Positions 1 through 6,792 of a stretch of DNA of 16,243 bases are shown here, piece after piece. The position numbers and the translations under genes are program-made. Positions within the stretch are counted from its first letter, which is position 1. Each line of letters opens with the position of its first letter. The notes below the pieces were generated by a model. That model saw only the letters and a list, made by a program, of their open reading frames with translations. It was not told the origin of the DNA and searched no databases. This stretch comes from CAZUGA01 sp964619885 (GTDB lineage Bacteria; Pseudomonadota; Gammaproteobacteria; Methylococcales; UBA1147), in contig CAZUGA010000062.1 in NCBI GenBank assembly GCA_964619885.1, positions 1 to 16,243 of the forward strand, given 5' to 3'.

Positions 1-30
1 ATCAATCAGATCAACCATAATAAAATCTAG

Positions 31-273
31 GTGGTTGCGCTGGACGCTTACATTTATGGTCGGCGCGCCTTAATTCGATCGACACTTTACATGGCAACAC
101 TCAGTGCTGTTCGCCACAATGCACCCATTAAATTATTTTACCAACGGTTAGTTGCCCACGGAAAACTGAAAAAAGTAGCGCTGGTTGCGTGTATGAGAAA
201 GCTGCTCACGATTTTAAATGCGATGGCAAAAAATGAAACGACATGGAATCCCAATTACGCCAATCTCACTTGA
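31..273 (+). pseudogene. IS110-family transposase, C-terminal remnant
   Basis: Only the last ~80 codons of a transposase can be read. They match the C-terminal Transposase_20 part of IS110/IS116/IS902 enzymes as I know it: a Gly-Arg-Arg then LYMATLSA, an FYQRL block, a GK..KVALVACMRKLLTILNAM block and a WNPN tail. These enzymes are normally 300-400 residues, with an N-terminal DEDD (RuvC-like) domain that is absent here. An in-frame TAG lies at 28-30, directly before the first codon (GTG), and none of the three frames of bases 1-30 gives the sequence expected upstream. It is therefore a truncated relic and not a gene entering from the window edge. No element ends can be seen; IS110 elements usually lack terminal inverted repeats. 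A non-functional remnant is the best reading. Confidence 0.8.
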
Positions 274-334
274 TTTTTAACACAGTTGCTTTCACGAGGT
301 AGCGACACGCTTGTTTTGGAGACGACGCAGGTAC

Positions 335-2773
335 TTATAAGGTCTTCAAATATTCAAGCAAATCGCCAGCTTTGGAGGCGGATATTCGCTCTACCACGGC
401 TTTTCGATTATTAGAAATATCCAGGTCTTTTGTATCGGGACACAATTCCGCGCCGTACTCATGCCCGCCATTGTCCCGACCAAACTCAGACGTATCATAG
501 GTTTTCACCAAAACAGTCTCATAAGGGCTATATCGCTGCTTCGGCTTGTTTTGCCATTCGAATCCAACCATAGCCGTATCGTAATATATAACACCGCGCA
601 AGAATTTTTTCGGCCGCGTATCTGGACAAAGCATATTCATCAATGTGGGTACCGAACCGTTATGTAAATATGGTGCTCGAGCCCAAATTCCATGCAACAT
701 ATCCACCTTGTAACCGTTTTTCGCTGCGCGTACTCTACCCGGGGTATCTTTGAAATAATCATCATATGCCGTAGCGACATCGGTAATCACTTCTCCTTCA
801 TCGTTACGCGGCAAACACCAATCATTATCCGGGTTATTTTTTATAAAAATTCTACAGGATTCCATCACCAATGCGGCCAATCCGTATCGCGACACATCGG
901 TATTAACCAAGGATCTATTCTCATCCACCCCCAGTTTAGCAGCCGGAATAATTTCGTTATTGTTGGGCTTATGGCATCCTGCGCATTCCTGTTTGAATAT
1001 CGCCATACCACGCAGTGCTTTCTCGCGGTCAATATCGAAAGGATAAGGCGGAGGTGGCAAATTGTTGATAAACGGATTCAGCGGTTCATGAATTCTAACG
1101 TTGGTCTTTCGAGAATCGCCAGTCGCGGACGTCCCTGATGCCAGGGTCCTTGCTGCTGCACCCTGATTCCCATCCCAATTTGCGAGGTCACGATGAGCGC
1201 TCCAATTGAGACTTTTAATATCGATTGGAGCCGGTACCGGCGGCACCCAGTTCTTTAGATTCTTTAGTATTCGTGCTCCGGCTTTGTCGGGACCAACCGC
1301 ACCATCGAATCCGTCTATATCGTCAATCCCGGTAAAAATGGGATTATCCGGATTGTCTTGGTACATGAATTCGATATAGCTATTGTCCGGGCGCAATGAA
1401 TGAATCGCGACCAGACCCGAAGCAATACCAAATGCGTCCATCTGCCCTATTCTATTGTTCAATACATCGGGGACTTTTTGCTCCGGCGAATCCCTTTTTG
1501 GATTATTGGGGTTAAACGCATGCTGTTTTGCAATCTGGTGATAAATATATTGCGTTTTGATAGCTACACCGATTAAATCACCAAGATACTTGGAGAAATC
1601 TTTAAGAATCCAATAGGTTTGCAGCTTTGCCCGTTCTATTTGTTCCGGGCTCGATCCGTAAATTGTTTTTACGATTTCAGGGTCCCGTGCGTTGTTGAGC
1701 ATACGCGTATACAAAGCAATGACCGCTTCTTTGTTCGGTTTAATCTCATCCGGATTCGGTAACTCGGTCGCATCAATTGAGAATCCAGATTCTATCAGCG
1801 CCAACCCGGTTTGCATCAACACCCCAGCATAATATTGCTGTTCTATTTCGGTATTTGGCATGCCCGGTAGGAACTTCATTTCCCCTGGCTTGACAATATC
1901 TCCGTTGCTATCAAATTCCGCTCCAACGATGACACGTCCCTGATGGCACCCGGAACAGGAGAAAAATACCGCATCTACTTTGGGCGGTTGTTGAAATAAA
2001 TGTGACTCAGTTTCATAGTCAATATCCTCTTTCGAATGTCCTTTTCGTATCTTGGTCAATACAAGCCCGAGTTTTTTGACAAATTTTGGGTCGTAGTCAA
2101 CACCAAAAATACCGGCAAACCATCTAACCCCGCGTCCAAATACGCCTTCATCCTTTAATTTAAGACGTTTATCGATATCGTCAATGACTTCAACCTCGAC
2201 CGTTGGATCATAGACGAATCCATTGGGCAGCAAATGCACGCGTTGATCTGGACTTTTTGCAATACCGTTTTCATAATCTTCCGGATTAGGACCGACCCCC
2301 AAATGGTCCAATGTATAGGTTTCTTGATCGGCCTCGCTCGGAACCTCGGATTTTTTCTTCCATATCTCTGCCAACCGAAGTAAATGTGGATCCTTTTCGG
2401 TGGCTGGATCCAACGATAAAATAGTTTTCAGAAGAACGTAAGGAGGCCCACCAAAACCAACCGGGTGCTCGGCAAACCAGTTCCACGCCAATGCCGGCGT
2501 ATGTCCAACTTTAAACCCATAGGCAACCGATCTATCCCCATCCGTATCTTCCAGATAGGCGATCAGTTCCGTTTCGCGGCGCTCCATTTCTTGTTGCCAT
2601 GGCGTATTACCGTTAACAACCCAATCGTCTGAGCTATGACCTTTAGCAGGTGGGCTTACCCCAACTCCAGCATCGGCGCGAGATTGATTGCCTAAATCCA
2701 ATTGCTGAGCCATGCCGCCAACGGTAAAACTCATACACAAACAGAATAAAACCAATCTGGAGTAGATTCTCAT
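335..2773 (-). CDS. Exported di-haem c-type cytochrome, MauG/RoxA-like (putative peroxidase or oxygenase)
   Basis: This 812-residue protein starts with a signal peptide (about residues 1-22, ending GGMA) and should act in the periplasm or outside the cell. It has exactly two c-type haem motifs, CSGCH at 273-277 and CAGCH at 597-601. A W-A-R-A-P-Y-L-H-N-G-S motif at 698-707 supplies His704, the conserved His of the di-haem peroxidase superfamily (PYFHDG in bacterial cytochrome c peroxidases). A WDGN block at 533-536 recalls the rubber oxygenase (RoxA/RoxB) branch. RoxA is a di-haem dioxygenase that cleaves isoprenoid polymers; ordinary bacterial CCPs are about half this length. The ATG at 2773 has a well-placed TAGGAG six bases upstream. 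It is the second gene of an operon with the P450, and c-type haem attachment needs Ccm proteins encoded elsewhere. Family membership is fairly sure; substrate and reaction (peroxidase, oxygenase or electron transfer) are open. Confidence 0.8.
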   Translation of the reverse strand: MRIYSRLVLFCLCMSFTVGGMAQQLDLGNQSRADAGVGVSPPAKGHSSDDWVVNGNTPWQQEMERRETELIAYLEDTDGDRSVAYGFKVGHTPALAWNWFAEHPVGFGGPPYVLLKTILSLDPATEKDPHLLRLAEIWKKKSEVPSEADQETYTLDHLGVGPNPEDYENGIAKSPDQRVHLLPNGFVYDPTVEVEVIDDIDKRLKLKDEGVFGRGVRWFAGIFGVDYDPKFVKKLGLVLTKIRKGHSKEDIDYETESHLFQQPPKVDAVFFSCSGCHQGRVIVGAEFDSNGDIVKPGEMKFLPGMPNTEIEQQYYAGVLMQTGLALIESGFSIDATELPNPDEIKPNKEAVIALYTRMLNNARDPEIVKTIYGSSPEQIERAKLQTYWILKDFSKYLGDLIGVAIKTQYIYHQIAKQHAFNPNNPKRDSPEQKVPDVLNNRIGQMDAFGIASGLVAIHSLRPDNSYIEFMYQDNPDNPIFTGIDDIDGFDGAVGPDKAGARILKNLKNWVPPVPAPIDIKSLNWSAHRDLANWDGNQGAAARTLASGTSATGDSRKTNVRIHEPLNPFINNLPPPPYPFDIDREKALRGMAIFKQECAGCHKPNNNEIIPAAKLGVDENRSLVNTDVSRYGLAALVMESCRIFIKNNPDNDWCLPRNDEGEVITDVATAYDDYFKDTPGRVRAAKNGYKVDMLHGIWARAPYLHNGSVPTLMNMLCPDTRPKKFLRGVIYYDTAMVGFEWQNKPKQRYSPYETVLVKTYDTSEFGRDNGGHEYGAELCPDTKDLDISNNRKAVVERISASKAGDLLEYLKTL

Positions 2774-2779
2774 CGCAAA

Positions 2780-2785
2780 CTCCTA
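2780..2785 (-). promoter_or_regulatory. RBS of the di-haem cytochrome gene, overlapping the P450 stop codon
   Basis: On the minus strand TAGGAG serves twice: TAG (2785-2783) is the stop codon of the P450 gene, and the whole hexamer is the Shine-Dalgarno site for the ATG at 2773, with a six-base spacer TTTGCG. A ribosome ending the P450 sits on the next start site, so translation of the two proteins is probably coupled. Confidence 0.7.
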
Positions 2786-4723
2786 TGCGAAATATTGACG
2801 CGTTGTTCCGACATCATCAAAGCACAAGCTGAATGTCGTCGCGTACAAGTTATTATTATCCAACTGTAATCTGCCGAAACGTCTTTCCAGTGGAAATGCT
2901 TTTTCATCCGCTCGCGGATCGGGACGCCGGACGTTTTCCAGGGCCAAAATCGATATCATTGCTTCAACCATGATAACGGGCGATACATATTGCCCCAGAC
3001 ATTTATGTCGACCATGCCCATATTGTAAATAATACTTTTGATCCCGACCTAGAATAAATGAGCTCGGGTTCTCGATATCTTGCATTGCCGAACCATGAGC
3101 TGCAAATATCAAAGTGCCCGCCCGAATAGGACGACTTCCCGCGATCGTTGCACCTTCCTTTATACATTCCCTAAGCAACACTTCGCCCTGCGGCTGCAAG
3201 CGCAAGGCCTCATACATGTATTTACGCAATTCACTTCTGCTGTTTGCAACGTCTCGATTTTCCAGAACATTGATCGCCAAACTACGCGCTTCATCGAAAC
3301 TGCCGTAGCGTAAATCGCTGCCAGCTACTTGGCCCTCATTCAAGCCATACTCTCTCTCTTTCAATCGAATCATCGAATCGATCACCCGGCAAGTCGCTTC
3401 TTCCTGGCCGGCAATCGCCCCAACGACAGTACCCATTACATTCTCGGCAATTCTCAAATCGGTGACCCGATTAGGATCGAAATCACACCGATCTATGGTC
3501 GTTGGAGATAACCCCATTTGTATCTTTAGCAAGCGTGTTAGCATAGTATCCGGAACTTCAGCTCCGGTTTGCAATGCTCGGCGTTGGTTTTCGATCTCAC
3601 TCAGGATACACACCAATAATTCACGGTAAGCGCGAACCCCTCGAGCCTGTACCTCAATGTCTTTCTGAACATTATTAAAGAAATTCTGAAACGCGGCTTT
3701 TATCCATTGATACAACTGCATTTCGTCAGGAATAACCCCGTCACCCCGCTTCAATGCAGTATCCGGCAGATCAACAACGTTGCCATCAGGTTTTTCCAGG
3801 CGCAAAGGTAACGCTGTTTGACCGTCTGGGCCAGCCACCTTTTCGCCATAATATTTCAGCATGTCATCGTTTAGCTCAAAGCTAGAATTTTGCTTTGCGA
3901 CGGGTACGCCAAGGTAATGCTGCGCCAACGTGACCGGTACAAAACGCGCCAATGCAGGCACTACATCAATAACACAATCCCCGTTAGTTCGTGCCTTATC
4001 TAATTCAATATTCAATCGACGCATTGAATCCCGGTGTATCAGGTCGGTTATATTTTCTCCATCCCCTGCGTTTACAACCGTCGTCAATAAGCGCTTATCA
4101 TTGATATATTTGCTATCGTCGTCGGTACTTAATATAAATGTATCCAGACCTCCGTTATATTCGGGAGTCATAGACTTCACCATTTCCCTACCGTAGGGAT
4201 CTACCGTAAATTCAGAATGTCGCGATAAGACATCCAGTACCGTATCGTGATTGACGACCATAATTGGACCGAATGGCGGCTGAAACAACTTCTCTTTTTG
4301 CCGAATCTCAGCCAGCATTGGGTAGGGGCGATATTTCAGAAAAAATCCGCAAACCCCGCCGACGGCTCTGCCTTGTCGGACTGCAGCAAGTTTCAAACGA
4401 TTTAATTCGGCATCGTCCGGTGCTATTGCACCGGATTTTGCTTTGCCGGCGAGTTCGGTCAATTTGGCAATATCGACTGGATTATCCTGCATAATACGAC
4501 CAATAGTCTGATAGAACGAACCTATCGCTTCGGCAAAATGCTCACGCAAATAACCGAGATCGGGTATAGTAAAATCGACTTTTGATTCGGGAGGAGATTC
4601 CGGTGGTTGTGGGTCTGTTTGGGCGACCTGTCCGTCCGTGATGTTTTGAAAAAAAGCAGAAATTCTATTTTTTATTTCTTCTAATAAACTGCTTAAATCG
4701 AGCTCTGAAAACGAAATCCTCAT
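2783..4723 (-). CDS. Cytochrome P450, long form, lacking the usual I-helix threonine
   Basis: The protein has 646 residues against 400-500 for most bacterial P450s. The haem-ligand loop YGHGRHKCLG at 568-577 (ligand Cys575) fits the FGxGxHxCxG signature with Tyr for Phe. The K-helix ExxR is E505-A-L-R508. The I-helix reads AGQEEAT at 438-444: the acid (Glu441) is present, but the following Thr of the usual AGx[DE]T is Glu442. No signal peptide or membrane anchor is seen, so it should be cytoplasmic. About 130 extra residues precede the P450 fold, with a Pro/Glu-rich stretch near 37-47. From memory the C-terminal third (YLQYGHG...CLG, then NVRRPDP and a TTFSLCFDD end) recalls the P450 half of fungal Ppo oxylipin enzymes; this is suggestive only. 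The ATG at 4723 has AAGGAG upstream. No ferredoxin or reductase is encoded nearby. Confidence 0.85.
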   Translation of the reverse strand: MRISFSELDLSSLLEEIKNRISAFFQNITDGQVAQTDPQPPESPPESKVDFTIPDLGYLREHFAEAIGSFYQTIGRIMQDNPVDIAKLTELAGKAKSGAIAPDDAELNRLKLAAVRQGRAVGGVCGFFLKYRPYPMLAEIRQKEKLFQPPFGPIMVVNHDTVLDVLSRHSEFTVDPYGREMVKSMTPEYNGGLDTFILSTDDDSKYINDKRLLTTVVNAGDGENITDLIHRDSMRRLNIELDKARTNGDCVIDVVPALARFVPVTLAQHYLGVPVAKQNSSFELNDDMLKYYGEKVAGPDGQTALPLRLEKPDGNVVDLPDTALKRGDGVIPDEMQLYQWIKAAFQNFFNNVQKDIEVQARGVRAYRELLVCILSEIENQRRALQTGAEVPDTMLTRLLKIQMGLSPTTIDRCDFDPNRVTDLRIAENVMGTVVGAIAGQEEATCRVIDSMIRLKEREYGLNEGQVAGSDLRYGSFDEARSLAINVLENRDVANSRSELRKYMYEALRLQPQGEVLLRECIKEGATIAGSRPIRAGTLIFAAHGSAMQDIENPSSFILGRDQKYYLQYGHGRHKCLGQYVSPVIMVEAMISILALENVRRPDPRADEKAFPLERRFGRLQLDNNNLYATTFSLCFDDVGTTRQYFA

Positions 4724-4820
4724 GAATTCGTACTCCTTAGCCTATAAATCTCCAGTACATCTTAGACAGGATGTTGTTCAATTTAAGGCTGGAAATTAAT
4801 ACAGAACAAAACCAATATCC

Positions 4821-4849
4821 TTGGACCTGGGATTACGTTATCATACAAT
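4821..4849 (+). promoter_or_regulatory. Candidate sigma70 promoter for the SDR gene
   Basis: TTGGAC (4821-4826) and TACAAT (4844-4849) are separated by exactly 17 bases. The -10 matches TATAAT at five of six positions; the -35 matches TTGACA only at the first three. The predicted start would give a leader of about 170 bases before the SDR ATG, long enough to hold the stem-loop and the upstream reading frame seen there. Judged by eye only. Confidence 0.35.
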
Positions 4850-4939
4850 TTCGTGGCGAACAACCACCCTCCGGTTAGCCCACTTCGAGTTCAGCGGCAA
4901 AGAAATTTGTAAGCATTGAACCAATAAGGACAGACCATA

Positions 4940-5032
4940 ATGATTTCTCACTTCTTCGTTAAATCATTGTTATACGGGTATTTCTTACCCGCAAACCTCT
5001 ATATAAAAAAAGGACTCCATTACCATGAATAA
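4940..5032 (+). CDS. Possible 30-residue leader peptide overlapping the SDR start
   Basis: An ATG at 4940 follows AAGGA with a nine-base spacer, a better ribosome site than many real genes have. It opens a 30-codon frame, partly hydrophobic (SLLYGYFLPANLY near the middle), ending at TAA 5030-5032. The stop lies just after the SDR start codon (5025) in another frame, so ribosomes leaving it could re-initiate on the SDR gene. The stem-loop at 4975-4991 lies inside it. I recognise no family and chance is possible for so short a frame. Confidence 0.25.
   Translation: MISHFFVKSLLYGYFLPANLYIKKGLHYHE
4975..4991 (+). promoter_or_regulatory. Stem-loop in the SDR leader
   Basis: CGGGTA (4975-4980) and TACCCG (4986-4991) form a perfect six-base-pair stem around the loop TTTCT. 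It lies between the candidate promoter and the SDR ribosome site (AAGGA near 5010). No T-run follows, so it is not a classical terminator. It could influence translation or be an operator. Confidence 0.4.
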
Positions 5033-6038
5033 GGTTCTCGTTACCGGTGCGACCGGATTTCTTGGCTATCATGTTATAAAACTATTGAACCAGCGAGGGA
5101 TTCGACCCCGCGCACTTGTTTCGTCAACTGAAGACCTTTCAGCCAGCGGACTGACACAATTGGATATAGATGTTGTACAAGGTGACGTCGACGACAAAAT
5201 ATCTCTAGCGAGTGCATGTAAAGGGATCGATACAATTTTTCATTTGAAATTTGGCATTAATCTAAGCGCTGGAGCAGAAGCGGAAAAAGAACTTCACGAA
5301 ATTAATGTCGTTGGCACGCGTAGTCTGCTAGATGCGGCAACCGAAGCAAAGGTCCAAACAATCGTAGTCAGCAGCAGCTCGCTGGCTGTCGGTCTTAACC
5401 GGGAACCCAAACCATTGGACGAAACCGCAGATTGGGAAGCACACCGGTTTGACCTGCCCTATGCCATGTCACGCCGACAAGCTGAAATGGAAGCTTTGGC
5501 CCGGGCCGAACAGACTCAGAGTCCGAGCATTGTAGTCATTAACCCTTCATTCACCATGGGACCCGAAGACTTCATCGGTGCACCGGCAAATAAACTGATA
5601 AAGACATTGGGTAAGGGTGGCTTTCGGTTCAGCATCCCTATAGGTTTTGGCTGTCTAGATGTACGCGACTATGCCGATGGCGCATTGCGGGCCGCAGAGA
5701 AAGGGCGCCACGGAAAACGCTACATTCTAAGTGGTCATAACGTCATGCCGGACCAATTGATAACCGACGTTGCTGGCATCGCTGGTGTGGAACCGTCCAG
5801 CTTTATGATTCCAGTTCCAGTATGGATTGTGAGTCCAATTATCATGCTATTGGGTTTATGGAGCAAAATTAAGAAACAGCCGCCTAAGGTAAGCAGAAGC
5901 ATTCTTCAACTTTGGAACCGACATGCGTGGTACGATACCAGTCGTGCCTTAGAGGACCTCGACTGGAAACCGCGACCACTCGCTGACTCGATCAAAGATA
6001 GTTTGGACTGGCTGCGTGCTAATGAATCGAGCGGATAA
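5025..6038 (+). CDS. NAD(P)-dependent extended SDR (epimerase/dehydratase or reductase)
   Basis: The 337-residue protein has an N-terminal Rossmann nucleotide-binding motif, TGATGFLG at 7-14 (TGxxGxxG of extended SDRs). A run of serines at 116-119 holds the likely catalytic Ser, and a PY motif places the catalytic Tyr at 146. The overall plan (VVSSSS, then a DET block, then PY, then VVINPSFTMGPED) is that of the dihydroflavonol-reductase / 3-beta-hydroxysteroid dehydrogenase / HpnA-like group. The catalytic Lys of YxxxK is replaced: the sequence reads Y146-A-M-S-R150. No signal peptide is present, and a hydrophobic segment near 265-280 (VWIVSPIIMLLGLW) could touch the membrane. The ATG follows AAAGGA by about ten bases. 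It is divergent from the P450 operon and might process an oxidised product. The exact substrate cannot be told. Confidence 0.85.
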   Translation: MNKVLVTGATGFLGYHVIKLLNQRGIRPRALVSSTEDLSASGLTQLDIDVVQGDVDDKISLASACKGIDTIFHLKFGINLSAGAEAEKELHEINVVGTRSLLDAATEAKVQTIVVSSSSLAVGLNREPKPLDETADWEAHRFDLPYAMSRRQAEMEALARAEQTQSPSIVVINPSFTMGPEDFIGAPANKLIKTLGKGGFRFSIPIGFGCLDVRDYADGALRAAEKGRHGKRYILSGHNVMPDQLITDVAGIAGVEPSSFMIPVPVWIVSPIIMLLGLWSKIKKQPPKVSRSILQLWNRHAWYDTSRALEDLDWKPRPLADSIKDSLDWLRANESSG

Positions 6039-6071
6039 CGTAGCGCTAATTTAACCTCGATAAACGGCAAT

Positions 6072-6509
6072 TCAGGCCGTACCAGCAGAACCGGTAACTT
6101 TGTAGTGCCAAAGAACCAACAACGGGGGCGCTATCAGTTCAAAAGCCAGCGCGACCAAAATCCTAAAACTTGGTAATTCTTGATCGAATAACGGCAGTGC
6201 CCTGGCTATGCCGGCAACCAGCACCATCGCCATGAGTATCCGAAATAGAACAACCTCAGTTTGCAATCGAGTTTGAATCCAAATAATTAAACATCCGAAA
6301 CCCAGATAGATTGCGGATAAATATCGATATTGACCATCGGCCGCCGACGAAAATTCCGTATCCGGTATGAGTCGATCTAATCCCGACAAAATCCCCATAG
6401 TGCCAAGAAAAATAGGCACCAAACCGAGCACCCCAAGGAGTATACGAAGATTCCTTAGCGTAATTTGTTGCGCGACGCGCGTAAAAATATTCGATTCCAT
6501 CAGATTCAT
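6072..6509 (-). CDS. DUF4345-family small membrane protein
   Basis: About 145 residues, mostly hydrophobic, with four likely membrane helices (roughly residues 23-44, 62-80, 86-105 and 113-136). The layout and the RYLSAIYLGFG block around helix 2 match the DUF4345 family as I remember it; no function is established for that family. The frame can be extended to a TTG at 6536, but the GGGAGGG lies downstream of that codon, so I prefer the ATG at 6509, preceded by AAGG, or the ATG at 6500, preceded by a GGGGGG run about nine bases away. It converges with the SDR gene (33 bases between stops) and lies about 280 bases downstream of the second di-haem cytochrome gene. A link to these redox genes is positional only. 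Confidence 0.7.
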   Translation of the reverse strand: MNLMESNIFTRVAQQITLRNLRILLGVLGLVPIFLGTMGILSGLDRLIPDTEFSSAADGQYRYLSAIYLGFGCLIIWIQTRLQTEVVLFRILMAMVLVAGIARALPLFDQELPSFRILVALAFELIAPPLLVLWHYKVTGSAGTA

Positions 6510-6792
6510 CCCCCCAAGCCTTAATATCCCTCCCAATCATTATTGAGAGGCTATTCGATAATGACATCACTACCGAATGTGTCCATTTCCAGTCCTCATA
6601 AATGCAATTCGGCATGACTTTAACCCATTCAAGATCTACAGGTATAAGCAGCAACGACCCGCTACGAAAATCTCAGCACATGCGGCGTAAATCATGGCGT
6701 TATCCTGTTATCGAGGGTTTAAAATTCGAGCACCCTATACGCCTGGTTTATACAGTCCTCAAGCGAAGCTTTTTTTGCACGGATAAATCGTA

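Larger units (their letters stand above)
4724..5024. promoter_or_regulatory. Divergent control region between the P450 operon and the SDR gene
   Basis: The P450 gene leaves to the left and the SDR gene to the right, so both must be transcribed from about here. For the SDR there is a candidate sigma70-type promoter, a stem-loop and a short upstream reading frame (listed separately). For the P450 operon I see its ribosome site (AAGGAG, about 4729-4734) but no convincing -35/-10 pair on the minus strand. No clear FNR box (TTGAT-N4-ATCAA) is present. Confidence 0.5.

Noticed and set aside
692..1138. 148-codon plus-strand frame inside the di-haem cytochrome gene
   Set aside because: Antisense shadow of a gene with haem motifs and a ribosome site; no independent evidence.
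6256..6654. 132-codon minus-strand frame overlapping the DUF4345 gene
   Set aside because: It overlaps the better-supported DUF4345 frame, which has clear membrane helices; this one has no family features.
6761..6776. AAGC-GAA-GCTT followed by T-run as a terminator
   Set aside because: A four-base stem is too weak, and it is on the plus strand where no gene ends nearby.
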